64,000 bases of DNA from Paraburkholderia panacisoli. GTDB lineage: Bacteria > Pseudomonadota > Gammaproteobacteria > Burkholderiales > Burkholderiaceae. The stretch spans positions 124,001-188,000 of the forward strand of contig NZ_VTUZ01000017.1 of the NCBI RefSeq assembly GCF_008369935.1, written 5' to 3'. The translations under genes and the position numbers were made by a program. Shown in pieces: positions 18,074-25,953 of this stretch. How positions within the stretch are numbered: the stretch's first letter is position 1; every line of letters starts with the position of its first letter. The notes beneath the pieces were generated by a model. The model was not told the origin of the DNA. It did not search any database and saw nothing but the letters and a program-made list of their open reading frames with translations.

Positions 18074-19059
18074 GCAGTGGTCCCTTGCGTGCCTTGAGCC
18101 GCGTGTTTCTTCCGATAGCCCATCGAATCGTTGATGCGCCCGAGGATATAGTCGCCCGCGGCGACCGGCTGATATTTGAGGTCGGCCTCGCTCGTGCCGA
18201 GTTCGCGCGGATCGACCATCGCGCCGTAAGTCGGATCATAGAACGTCGCGATCGAATAGCGCTCGCGTCCCGACGCATTGACCACCCGATGCAGCGTGGA
18301 GCGAAACCGGTCATTGGTCCAGCGGGCGAGCAGATCGCCGACGTTCACGACGAAGCTGCCCTCGACGGGCGGCGCATCCACCCACGTGTTGTTGGCGATC
18401 TCGCGCACCTGCAGTCCGCCCACCTGATCCTGCCACAGCAACGTGATGCAACCGTAGTCGGTATGCGGTGCGACGCCGAACTGATCTTCGTCCGATTGGG
18501 GCGGCTGCGGCGGATAGTAGACCATCTGCGTGCGCTGCATCCGCTTCGTGTAGCGCGGCGCGAAGAAATGTTCGTCGACGCCCAGGCTCACCGCCACCGC
18601 GCGCAGCAGATCCGCGCCGCACGCCGAGACCGCGTCATAGTAGCCATACAGCGCGGGGCGCAGTTCCGGCATGAAGTCCGGCCAGTTGTTCGGCCCGCGC
18701 AGCGCCTGGCCCGCGAGCACGTCCGGATCATCTTCGGGCAGTTCGAGGCCGATGCTGAAGAACTCCTTGTAGTCGGGCCGCTTCGCCTGGTACATGGTCG
18801 CGTCGCCGAGCGCGTTGAAACCGCGATGCCGCTGGTTGACCGCCGCCCGCCGCTTGGTCTCCACCGGGAACGCGAAGAACCTGCGCGCCGCATCGGCGGC
18901 GGCATCGATCGACGCTTGCGGCACGCCATGATTGACGATGTAGAAGAAGCCGATCGTCGTGCACGCTTCGCGAATGTCCTGTGCCACGCGGCGCAGCGCG
19001 TGCGGGTCTCCCGCGCGCACGCCGGCGAAGTCGATGATCGGAATGCGGGTCACGGGCAT
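18070..19059 (-). CDS. 2-oxoglutarate/Fe(II)-dependent oxygenase, isopenicillin N synthase-like
   Basis: 329 residues. The N-terminal DIOX_N motif (IPIIDFAGVRAGDP, GFFYIVNHGV) precedes the 2OG-FeII domain with the iron triad His199, Asp201 (PHTDYG) and His257 (STLHRVV), and Arg267-x-Ser269 (RERYSIA) for the 2OG carboxylate. It hydroxylates or desaturates a small molecule, using O2 and 2-oxoglutarate. Start ATG 19059 follows GGGAG; the frame stays open to 19359, but that part lacks a ribosome site and family similarity. It heads an operon with the FAD oxidase and is divergent from an amino-acid ABC operon, with paired HutC-type operators between. Substrate unknown, perhaps the solute that the importer brings in. 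Confidence 0.88.
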   Translation of the reverse strand: MPVTRIPIIDFAGVRAGDPHALRRVAQDIREACTTIGFFYIVNHGVPQASIDAAADAARRFFAFPVETKRRAAVNQRHRGFNALGDATMYQAKRPDYKEFFSIGLELPEDDPDVLAGQALRGPNNWPDFMPELRPALYGYYDAVSACGADLLRAVAVSLGVDEHFFAPRYTKRMQRTQMVYYPPQPPQSDEDQFGVAPHTDYGCITLLWQDQVGGLQVREIANNTWVDAPPVEGSFVVNVGDLLARWTNDRFRSTLHRVVNASGRERYSIATFYDPTYGAMVDPRELGTSEADLKYQPVAAGDYILGRINDSMGYRKKHAAQGTQGTTA

Positions 19060-19207
19060 GGCGTTGCTCCCTGAAGGGCCCTGAAGGGCGGTTGAATCGA
19101 ATGACGACGAGTGACAACAATCGACTGACGAAAGCGGCGCGTGCGACGCGGTGACGGCATCACGCGCAGACCACCTGCAATCCTTCACGCGCCGCGCGCA
19201 TTGCCGT

Positions 19208-19236
19208 TGTATATACCGCCAAAAGCACACCCGCAA
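19208..19236 (-). promoter_or_regulatory. Minus-strand promoter with HutC-type operator on the -10
   Basis: On the minus strand TTGCGG (plus 19231-19236) is 17 bp from TATACA (plus 19208-19213). The palindrome GTATATAC (19209-19216) covers the -10. It matches GTNTANAC, the operator consensus reported for the HutC subfamily of GntR regulators. It would drive the oxygenase-FAD oxidase operon and be shut by bound repressor. Confidence 0.55.
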
Positions 19237-19246
19237 GTTGCTTTTC

Positions 19247-19268
19247 AGCCCTTCATATAAGGGCTTTT
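19247..19268 (+). other. Hairpin with T-tract, possible attenuator
   Basis: AGCCCTT-CATAT-AAGGGCT followed by TTT. An AAAAGC at 19221-19226 can pair instead with GCTTTT at 19240-19245, so two structures compete. It lies upstream of the predicted plus-strand promoter, so it can only attenuate a transcript starting further left. It could equally be a protein site. Confidence 0.35.
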
Positions 19269-19286
19269 CTCTAGCTGCACGTTTAT

Positions 19287-19316
19287 TTGTTTCGCGCGAA
19301 AAACGCGGTATATACT
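19287..19316 (+). promoter_or_regulatory. Plus-strand promoter of ABC operon 1 with HutC-type operator
   Basis: TTGTTT (19287-19292), an 18-bp spacer and TATACT (19311-19316). GTATATAC (19308-19315) overlaps the -10. With the site at 19209 it forms an oppositely oriented pair sharing the core GGTATATAC, one on each divergent promoter. Confidence 0.6.
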
Positions 19317-19382
19317 GCCTCGCATGAACCGCGCCGAACGCACCGCTTTCGCACAGCACCGCTTTGCCAACCGGAGAATCCC

Positions 19383-20210
19383 ATGAGCATCCTTGCAGGC
19401 TGGAAGTGTCGTCTGGTCATGCTGACGTTGTGCGCGGCAAGCGTCGCCGCTCACGCGGACGACCAGCTCGCCAAAGTGAAGAAAGCCGGCGAACTGGTGG
19501 TCGGCACCGAGATGCAGTTCGCGCCGTTCGACTTCCTCGAAAACGGTCAGCAGGCGGGCTTCAACAAGGACCTGTTCGCCGAAGTCGGCAAGGAAATGGG
19601 CGTGAAGGTGCGCTTTATCGACCTGCCGTGGCCGAGCGTGCTGCCGGGTCTCGAAGCGGGCAAGTTCGACATGGTGGGCGGCCCGTTGACGGTCACGAAG
19701 GCGCGCATGGACCGCTACACGTACACGCTGCCGGTCGCGGACGCCACCGACGCGCTGCTCAAACGCGCGAACGACGCGTCGGTCAAGCAATCGTCGGATA
19801 TCGCGGGCAAGACGGTCGGCGCGGGCAAGGGCTCGGCGCAGCTCGACCAGTTGAAGACCTACGTCGCCACGTTGCCGAAGCCGCCTGAAATCCGCGAGTA
19901 CGTCGACAACAATCAGGCTTACGCCGATCTCGCCGCCGGTCGCATCGCCGCCGTCGCGAACTCGATGACCAATATCGCGTACGTGGCCAAGCAACGTCCG
20001 GAGACGTTCGCCGTGGTGCAGCCGCCGTTCGGCGCGAAGGTGTACTTCGCGTACGCGCTGCGCAAGGACGCGGACAGCAAGCCGCTCGCCGACGCGTTCA
20101 ACGCCGCGCTCGTCAAGATGCACAACGACGGGCGGCTCGCCACGTTGCAGAAAAAATGGTTCGGCGTCGCAATGGACGCGCCGACCACGATGCCCACGCC
20201 GAACTATTGA
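19383..20210 (+). CDS. Amino-acid ABC transporter, periplasmic binding protein (module 1)
   Basis: 275 residues. Signal peptide about 1-24 (cleavage after AAHA), then a family 3 solute-binding fold: VVGTEMQFAPFDFLENGQQAGFNKDLF, MVGGPLTVTKARMDRYTYTLPV and IREYVDNNQAYADLAAGRIAAV. The family carries polar amino acids and opine-like compounds. Start ATG 19383 is preceded by CGGAGAA. First gene of an operon with two permeases, an ATPase and a HutC-type regulator. The solute cannot be named from sequence alone; the HutC regulator hints at a histidine-like or other nitrogenous compound. Confidence 0.88.
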   Translation: MSILAGWKCRLVMLTLCAASVAAHADDQLAKVKKAGELVVGTEMQFAPFDFLENGQQAGFNKDLFAEVGKEMGVKVRFIDLPWPSVLPGLEAGKFDMVGGPLTVTKARMDRYTYTLPVADATDALLKRANDASVKQSSDIAGKTVGAGKGSAQLDQLKTYVATLPKPPEIREYVDNNQAYADLAAGRIAAVANSMTNIAYVAKQRPETFAVVQPPFGAKVYFAYALRKDADSKPLADAFNAALVKMHNDGRLATLQKKWFGVAMDAPTTMPTPNY

Positions 20211-20320
20211 TCGCTGCACGCAGCGACCGGCCTGAGTTTTCGATGCAGGTGTTTTGACGCACGCGATGCGCTCCGCCGCGAGCCGCATCGCCGTCATCCG
20301 TTCCAGCGAGTGCGCCGCTT

Positions 20321-20971
20321 ATGTTCAGCACGACCGTCTTCGTCCAGGGTTTGCCGCTGTTGCTGCACGCGGCGCTCGCCACCATCGGCATTTCGCTGAC
20401 GGGGCTCGTGATCGGCTTCTTCGTGGCGATCGGGGTATGCGCGGCGCGGCTCTCGCCGAAGCGCGCGGCACGCATGGTCGGCGGCGCTTACGTGTTCTTC
20501 TTTCGCGGCGTGCCGATGCTGGTGCAGTTGCTGCTGGTGTACTACCTGCTGCCGTTCGCGGGCATCAATGTGTCGCCGGTGGTGGCGGCGATCAGCGCGG
20601 TCTCGCTATGCTCGGCGTCGTATATCGCCGAGATTCTGCGCGGCGGCTTTCTCAGCATTCCGCCGGGTCATCTCGAAGCCGCGCGCATGCTCGGCCTTTC
20701 ACCGTTCGACATGTTGCGGCGCATTCTGGTGCCGCAAGCCTTTCGCTTGACGCTGCCGTCGCTCGTCAACGAAATGGTGCTGCTCATCAAGGCTTCGTCG
20801 CTGATCTCGGTGGTCGGCGTGGCCGAGCTGACGCGCACCGCGCAGAACCTCGCCGCCAGCACGTACCGGCCGCTCGAAGCGTATCTCGCGGCGGGACTGA
20901 TCTACTTCGTGATCTGCGGTGCGCTCGCGCTCGTCGCGCACGCCGCCGAATATCGTTTGCAGCACGCCTGA
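20321..20971 (+). CDS. Amino-acid ABC transporter permease A (module 1)
   Basis: 216-residue inner-membrane permease of the HisM/GlnP type with about five spans and the EAA-type loop ILRGGFLSIPPGHLEAARMLGLS that contacts the ATPase. YVFFFRGVPMLVQLLLVYY is the typical early helix of this subfamily. It follows the binding-protein gene by 110 bp and precedes the second permease by 14 bp. The two permeases should form a heterodimeric channel. Confidence 0.88.
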   Translation: MFSTTVFVQGLPLLLHAALATIGISLTGLVIGFFVAIGVCAARLSPKRAARMVGGAYVFFFRGVPMLVQLLLVYYLLPFAGINVSPVVAAISAVSLCSASYIAEILRGGFLSIPPGHLEAARMLGLSPFDMLRRILVPQAFRLTLPSLVNEMVLLIKASSLISVVGVAELTRTAQNLAASTYRPLEAYLAAGLIYFVICGALALVAHAAEYRLQHA

Positions 20972-20985
20972 CCTGAGTCCACGCC

Positions 20986-21648
20986 ATGCAGACGCTCGAC
21001 CCCACCGTCATCACGCACAACCTGCAGCCGATCGCCGCCGGTCTCGCGACGACGCTCGGCACCTGGGCCGCGGGCGTCGCGATCGGCCTCGTGATCGGCT
21101 TTCTGATCGCCGTGCTGCAACTCTTTTGCGGACGCTGGGTCCGGGGCCTGCTGCGCGTCTACATCGAACTGTTTCGCGGCACGCCGTTTCTCGTGCAACT
21201 GTTTCTGCTGTACTACGGAGGCCCGTCCATCGGTCTCACGCTCGAACCGATGACGGCCGGCGTGCTCGGTCTGGGCCTCTACGGCAGCGCCTATTTCGCC
21301 GAAGCGTTCCGCTCCGGCTTTCAGTCGGTGCCACCGGGACATCTCGAAGCGGCGTCGTGCCTCGGGCTCACGCGCTGGCAAGCCGTGCTGCGCATCCAGG
21401 TGCCGCAAATGCTGGTGCTGATCGTGCCCGCGTTGACCAATCTGATCATCGTGCTGAGCAAGGAAACCGCGGTGCTGTCCATCGTCACCGTGCCTGAGCT
21501 GACATTCGTGCTGACCGGCATCGGCTCGGCCACCTTCGCTTTTGTCGAAACGCTGCTGGTGCTGTGCGTGTGCTACCTCGCGCTGGTCGAACTGACCTCG
21601 CGCGCGGGCATGTGGGCCGAGACCCGCATCGCACGCTTCGTCGCATGA
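20986..21648 (+). CDS. Amino-acid ABC transporter permease B (module 1)
   Basis: 220-residue second permease of the same transporter. It carries YIELFRGTPFLVQLFLLYYGG and the EAA-type loop AFRSGFQSVPPGHLEAASCLGL. Only 14 bp separate it from each neighbour in the operon. It is paralogous to the preceding gene but not identical, as is normal for His/Gln-type importers. Confidence 0.88.
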   Translation: MQTLDPTVITHNLQPIAAGLATTLGTWAAGVAIGLVIGFLIAVLQLFCGRWVRGLLRVYIELFRGTPFLVQLFLLYYGGPSIGLTLEPMTAGVLGLGLYGSAYFAEAFRSGFQSVPPGHLEAASCLGLTRWQAVLRIQVPQMLVLIVPALTNLIIVLSKETAVLSIVTVPELTFVLTGIGSATFAFVETLLVLCVCYLALVELTSRAGMWAETRIARFVA

Positions 21649-21661
21649 ATCCGGAGCCTTT

Positions 21662-22531
21662 ATGAATGCCATCGCCGACATGCCCTCCTCCGTGTCCACC
21701 ACTGGCATCGCCACCCCGCCAGCCGCGCCGCTGATCGAAGTGCGCGATCTGCGCAAGCGCTTCGGCGAAGTCGAAGTGCTGCGCGGCGTCGATCTGCAGA
21801 TCGCGCGCTCCGAGGTGGTGTGCATCATCGGTCCTTCGGGCTCGGGCAAGAGCACGCTGCTGCGCTGCCTCGCCGCGCTCGAAACCTACGATCAGGGCGA
21901 CGTGCGCATCGAAGGCGAGCTGCTCGGCTATAGCGAGCGCAACGGCAAACGGGTGCGCGCGTCGCAGGCGCAGATCAATCGCGTGCGCCGCAATGTCGGC
22001 ATGGTGTTCCAGCAGTTCAACCTGTGGCCGCACATGAGCGCGCTAGGCAACGTGATGGAAGCGTTGCTGCGCGTGCGGCACGTGTCGCGCGACGAAGCGC
22101 GCCGCCGCGCCAACGCGATGCTCGAAACGGTCGGCCTCGCGCACAAGGGCGATGCGTATCCGGCCAAACTGTCGGGCGGCCAACAGCAACGCGTGGCGAT
22201 TGCGCGGGCGCTGGCGATGGAGCCGCACATCATGCTGTTCGACGAGCCGACCTCGGCGCTCGATCCAGAACTGGTCGGCGAAGTGCTGCAGGTGATGAAG
22301 CAACTCGCGCGCGACGGCATGACGATGGCCGTGGTCACGCACGAAATGGGCTTTGCCGCGCAGGTCGCGGACAAGGTGATGTTCATCGATCAGGGCCGCA
22401 TCGCCGTGCAGGGCAAACCGCGCGAGGTCTTTCACGACGCCGGGCAGCCGCGCTTGCGGCAGTTCCTGCAAAACTACTTCGACCGCAACGCGTTCTGGAC
22501 GCGCGATGCCGGCGACGCGCCGCCGCTATGA
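21662..22531 (+). CDS. Amino-acid ABC transporter ATPase (module 1)
   Basis: 289 residues with Walker A GPSGSGKST (about 57-65), Q-loop MVFQQFNLWPHM, signature LSGGQQQR, Walker B IMLFDEPTSALD and switch His in VVTHEMGF. This is the HisP/GlnQ subfamily that energises polar amino-acid uptake. A CCGGAG ribosome site precedes the ATG. The N-terminal 25 residues before the core are a little longer than usual. Confidence 0.9.
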   Translation: MNAIADMPSSVSTTGIATPPAAPLIEVRDLRKRFGEVEVLRGVDLQIARSEVVCIIGPSGSGKSTLLRCLAALETYDQGDVRIEGELLGYSERNGKRVRASQAQINRVRRNVGMVFQQFNLWPHMSALGNVMEALLRVRHVSRDEARRRANAMLETVGLAHKGDAYPAKLSGGQQQRVAIARALAMEPHIMLFDEPTSALDPELVGEVLQVMKQLARDGMTMAVVTHEMGFAAQVADKVMFIDQGRIAVQGKPREVFHDAGQPRLRQFLQNYFDRNAFWTRDAGDAPPL

Positions 22532-22581
22532 ACGCGCACCGGTTTCCGCCCTCCTCGCGCGAACGGTAGCGAGCGCCGCCC

Positions 22582-23385
22582 ATGACCTCCCCGGTTCGCA
22601 GCAAGGCTCACGACAAGCCGTCTTCCGCCGCGGCGATGAAGACCGCGCGCAGCGCCGACGATGTGCCCGCCGCGCGCTACGAACAGGTCAAGCAGCACAT
22701 CCGCCAGATCATCGAATCGGGCGCGCGCCAGGCGGGCGACCGTCTGCCGTCTGAACTGGATCTCGTCGCGACGCTCGGCGTGTCGCGTATGACGGTCAAT
22801 CGCGCGCTGCGCGAACTCGCGGACGCGGGGCTCGTCACGCGCGTCTCCGGCGTCGGTACTTTCGTCGCGCGCAGCAAGCCGCAATCGACGTTGCTGATGA
22901 TCGCGCACATCGGCGACGAGATTCGCTCGCGCGGCCACGAATATCGTTGCGACACGGTGCTGTCGCAACGCGAGACGGCGTCGGTGATGGTGTCGAACGC
23001 GCTGGGGCTCGCGCCCGGCGCGTCGGTGTTTCATGTGATCTGCGTGCATCGGGAGAACGGCCTGCCCGTGCAGCTCGAAGACCGCTACGTGAATCCGGCA
23101 ATCGCGCCGGACTTCCTGACCCAGGATTTCTCGGCAGTCAGGCCATCCGAGTATCTGCTGGAGATCGTGCCCGCGCACGATGTCGAGCATGTCGTCGACG
23201 CGGCGCTGCCGACGCGCGCCGAGGCCGAGCTGCTGCAAATCCGCGCCGAGGAGCCCTGCCTTACGCTGATGCGCCGCACGTGGACGAACGGCGTGGCGGT
23301 GACGTTCGCGCGCTTCGTGCATCCTGGCTCGCGCTATCGGCTGGGTTGCCGTTTTTCACCGGATATGTGGCAGCGCCAGGGGTGA
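22582..23385 (+). CDS. GntR-family transcriptional regulator, HutC subfamily (1)
   Basis: 267 residues: an N-terminal tail, a winged helix (about 35-100; RLPSELDLVATLGVSRMTVNRALRELADAGLV) and a UTRA effector domain (about 120-262) with LEDRYVNPAIAPDFLTQDFS, the hallmark of HutC-like repressors of histidine utilisation. In HutC the ligand is urocanate. It is the last gene of ABC operon 1, so it probably controls its own operon and the divergent oxygenase genes through the GTATATAC sites at 19.2-19.3 kb. It ends 19 bp from a convergent paralogue. Confidence 0.88.
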   Translation: MTSPVRSKAHDKPSSAAAMKTARSADDVPAARYEQVKQHIRQIIESGARQAGDRLPSELDLVATLGVSRMTVNRALRELADAGLVTRVSGVGTFVARSKPQSTLLMIAHIGDEIRSRGHEYRCDTVLSQRETASVMVSNALGLAPGASVFHVICVHRENGLPVQLEDRYVNPAIAPDFLTQDFSAVRPSEYLLEIVPAHDVEHVVDAALPTRAEAELLQIRAEEPCLTLMRRTWTNGVAVTFARFVHPGSRYRLGCRFSPDMWQRQG

Positions 23386-23404
23386 TGCACCCCCAACGCG
23401 TGTG

Positions 23405-24175
23405 CTAAACGTTCCCTGCCAGATGAAAGCGCGACGCCGGATGCCATAAGCGCACCGACGTCGCCACATCGTCGCCGACCCACGTGCGACGCCACAGCTG
23501 CAAACACGGCTCGCCGATATCCATCATCAGATGCCGGCGCACGTAGGCGTCGGGCTTTTGCGCGTAGATGCGGAACTCCGCGCGCTGGATCGGCGCGAGC
23601 CGCACCATGTAATGATTCGGCGTCTCGACCGTGAAGTCCTGTTGCAGATAGTCGGGAAACACTTTCGGATTGACGTAGCGGTCCTCGTACTGGATCGGCT
23701 CGCCTTCTTCGCTGTGCACGATGCACGAGTGAAACGCCGGGCCGCTTGCGAGGCCGAGCGCTTCGAGCGCGAGCGGGTCATCGCTCGGTTCGAGCGTCAG
23801 CACGCTCGCCGAATGGCGATGCCCGCGGTCGGCAATTTCGTCGGCGATATTGCGGATTTCCAGCACCGTCGACTCATAGCGCTGCGGCGCGACGAACGTG
23901 CCCGAGCCTTGTACGCGCGTGAGCACGCGCTCGGCCGTGAGTTCACGCAGCGCGCGCGAAACCGTCATGCGCGCGACGCCGAATTCCTTGACCAGTTCCA
24001 TTTCGGATGGGATCAGCCCGCCTGGCTTCCAGTCGCCCTCGCAGATGCGCCTGATCACGTAGCGCTTGATCTGCTCATACGCGGGCAACGCCTTGAGCGG
24101 CATCTCGCGGGGGCGATCGGGTTGGCCATGCGGCTGCGCTGTTTGCGCTGTTTGCGCGTTTGTAATTGTGTTCAC
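23405..24175 (-). CDS. GntR-family transcriptional regulator, HutC subfamily (2)
   Basis: About 256 residues if begun at GTG 24175, which has GAGG five bases upstream; the frame allows a GTG at 24217 without a ribosome site. Winged helix LIPSEMELVKEFGVARMTVSRALRELTAERVL, then a UTRA domain with YEDRYVNPKVFPDYLQQDF. The recognition helix (ARMTVSRAL) is close to that of the convergent paralogue (SRMTVNRAL), so they may read similar operators. It is the last gene of the operon that holds ABC importer 2 and the MIO-less lyase, and probably represses it. Confidence 0.85.
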   Translation of the reverse strand: MNTITNAQTAQTAQPHGQPDRPREMPLKALPAYEQIKRYVIRRICEGDWKPGGLIPSEMELVKEFGVARMTVSRALRELTAERVLTRVQGSGTFVAPQRYESTVLEIRNIADEIADRGHRHSASVLTLEPSDDPLALEALGLASGPAFHSCIVHSEEGEPIQYEDRYVNPKVFPDYLQQDFTVETPNHYMVRLAPIQRAEFRIYAQKPDAYVRRHLMMDIGEPCLQLWRRTWVGDDVATSVRLWHPASRFHLAGNV

Positions 24176-24265
24176 TCCGACCTCGTGGGTGGTACGCGGC
24201 TGGTACAAGGTGTGCACCGTGGCCGGTTCGCCGACGGGTAGGCCCGCTCACCGGCATTGTCTCCA

Positions 24266-25915
24266 TCATGCCATGTGCGCGGCGGCCTGCCCGTTGTCGA
24301 CTGCGGCGCTCGCGGCAGCGCGGATGCTGCCGGCGGCGGTCAGACCCGTCACCGTGGCGCGTGCCGGCTGCTGCGCGCCGTCGACAGAGGTCACCGCGCG
24401 AGGCCCAATGTTACCAGGGTTCGGTAACGGCGGCGGCGCTTCGTCGGCGATCATCCGGAACGCGACGCTCATGTCGTCCGCGAGCGGCCGGTCGTCGCGG
24501 TAGGTCGGCACGGCGCGCCGCACGCGTTGCCTGAGCGCTTCGGTATGCGGCGCGCGCGGCGCATCGCCGCTTTGCAGGTCATAGGCTTGCGCGGCCGCCA
24601 GCAATTCGATCGCGACGATACGCCCGGCGTTGTCGATGATTTCCAGCGCCTTGAGCGCGGCGGGCGTGGCGTGGCACAGGTGATCCTCCTGCAAGCCCGA
24701 CGTGATGCCGCCGTCGAGACTCGCCGGCACGGCAAGGCGCCGGTTCTGCGCGACGAGCGAGGCCGCCGTGTACTGCGCGATCATGAAGCCCGAACAGGTG
24801 CCGCCCGGCTCGGCGAGAAACGCAGGCAAGCCGCTGACCAGCGGATTGACGAGACGGTCGAGACGCCGCTCGGCCATCGCCGCAACTTGCGCGATGGCCG
24901 TGGCCAGACTGTCCATCGCCAGCGCGATCGACGCGCCCACCGCATGTGCCTGCGAATAGACGCGCGGCTCCTGCGGCGTGCCGGCGACGATCGGGTTGTC
25001 GGTGATCGACGCGAGTTCGCGATTGACCACGTCGGCGGTCGCGGTCAGCACGTCGCGCGCGGCGCCGTGCACGTGTGGAATGGTCCGCATGCTCAGCGGG
25101 TCCTGGGTGCGCTGCCCGACCACCGCCGCGAGAATGCCGCTGTCGGCGAGTGTGGTGCGCAACCGTTCGCCGACCAGATTGAGGCCGGCGGAAATCCGCA
25201 GCGCGAGCGAGTCTTCGTCGAACGCCGCGAGCTGGCCGCGCAAATTTTCGAAGCTCATCGCCGCGACCATGTCGGTCCAGTCGAGCAGGCGCGCGGCGCG
25301 CGCCATCGCCAACGCCGCGAGGCCGGTGACGCACGGCGTGCCGTTGACCAGGCTCAGCCCTTCCTTGGCTTCGAGCACCAGCGGTTCGAGCCCCAGCATC
25401 CGCAACGCGTCGCGCCCCTTGAGGCGCTCGCCGCGATAACGCACATGCCCCTCGCCGATGCAGACGAGCGCGATATGCGCCATATGGCTCAGATAGCCGA
25501 CCGAACCGAACGCGGGCACCTCCGGCAGACAATCGGCATTGAGCAACGCGACCAGTTGCCCGGCGACTTCGAGGCGGATGCCCGAATGTCCATGCGCGAA
25601 ATTATTGAGGGCCGCGGCCATGATCGCGCGCGTCTCGGCGGCGCCGAGCGGCGCGCCGACGCCGACCGCGTGGCTCATCAGGATGTTGCGCGACAGGGTG
25701 CGCTGTTCGCCCGGCGACACGATCACATCGCACAACGCGCCCACGCCGGTATTCACGCCATACGCGCGAATCCCGCGCGCGACGATCTGCTCGACGAGTT
25801 CACGCGCCGCCGCGATACGCGCGCGGGTGCCGCTGCAAAGCTCGAGCGGCTCGCCAGCCGCGATTGCTGCTACTTGAGTCCAGTCGAGAGGACGTTCGGA
25901 ACGGATCACGGTCAT
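24266..25915 (-). CDS. Histidine ammonia-lyase homologue lacking the MIO motif
   Basis: 549 residues aligned over nearly full length with HutH: AYGVNTGVGAL with Tyr52, EAKEGLSLVNGTPCVTGLAALA, QDPLSMRTIPHVHGA, SITDNPIV, SGFMIAQYTAA and SGLQEDHLCHA. Classical enzymes have GSVG-ASGDLAP-LAHM, where Ala-Ser-Gly cyclises to the MIO electrophile. Here GSVG (137-140) continues as YLSH-MAHIAL: three residues are missing and no ASG exists. MIO-dependent deamination therefore looks impossible. Ergothionase, a MIO-free homologue that eliminates trimethylamine from ergothioneine and is known from a Burkholderia isolate, is a plausible model. The last 60 residues are Ala/Gly-rich and unusual. It lies in one operon with ABC importer 2 and a HutC regulator. 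Confidence 0.85.
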   Translation of the reverse strand: MTVIRSERPLDWTQVAAIAAGEPLELCSGTRARIAAARELVEQIVARGIRAYGVNTGVGALCDVIVSPGEQRTLSRNILMSHAVGVGAPLGAAETRAIMAAALNNFAHGHSGIRLEVAGQLVALLNADCLPEVPAFGSVGYLSHMAHIALVCIGEGHVRYRGERLKGRDALRMLGLEPLVLEAKEGLSLVNGTPCVTGLAALAMARAARLLDWTDMVAAMSFENLRGQLAAFDEDSLALRISAGLNLVGERLRTTLADSGILAAVVGQRTQDPLSMRTIPHVHGAARDVLTATADVVNRELASITDNPIVAGTPQEPRVYSQAHAVGASIALAMDSLATAIAQVAAMAERRLDRLVNPLVSGLPAFLAEPGGTCSGFMIAQYTAASLVAQNRRLAVPASLDGGITSGLQEDHLCHATPAALKALEIIDNAGRIVAIELLAAAQAYDLQSGDAPRAPHTEALRQRVRRAVPTYRDDRPLADDMSVAFRMIADEAPPPLPNPGNIGPRAVTSVDGAQQPARATVTGLTAAGSIRAAASAAVDNGQAAAHMA

Positions 25916-25953
25916 GAGGGTGTTTTACCTGGTCGATTACCTGGTGATACTGA

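Larger units (their letters stand above)
19060..19382. other. Divergent promoter region with paired HutC-type sites
   Basis: 323 bp separating the oxygenase operon (minus) from ABC importer operon 1 (plus). It holds two GTATATAC palindromes, each over a predicted -10 element, and a terminator-like hairpin between them. These are entered separately. Confidence 0.6.

Noticed and set aside
24266..25915. Naming the lyase gene hutH, canonical histidine ammonia-lyase
   Set aside because: Overall similarity is good, but the MIO-forming tripeptide is absent and no other hut enzyme gene is nearby.
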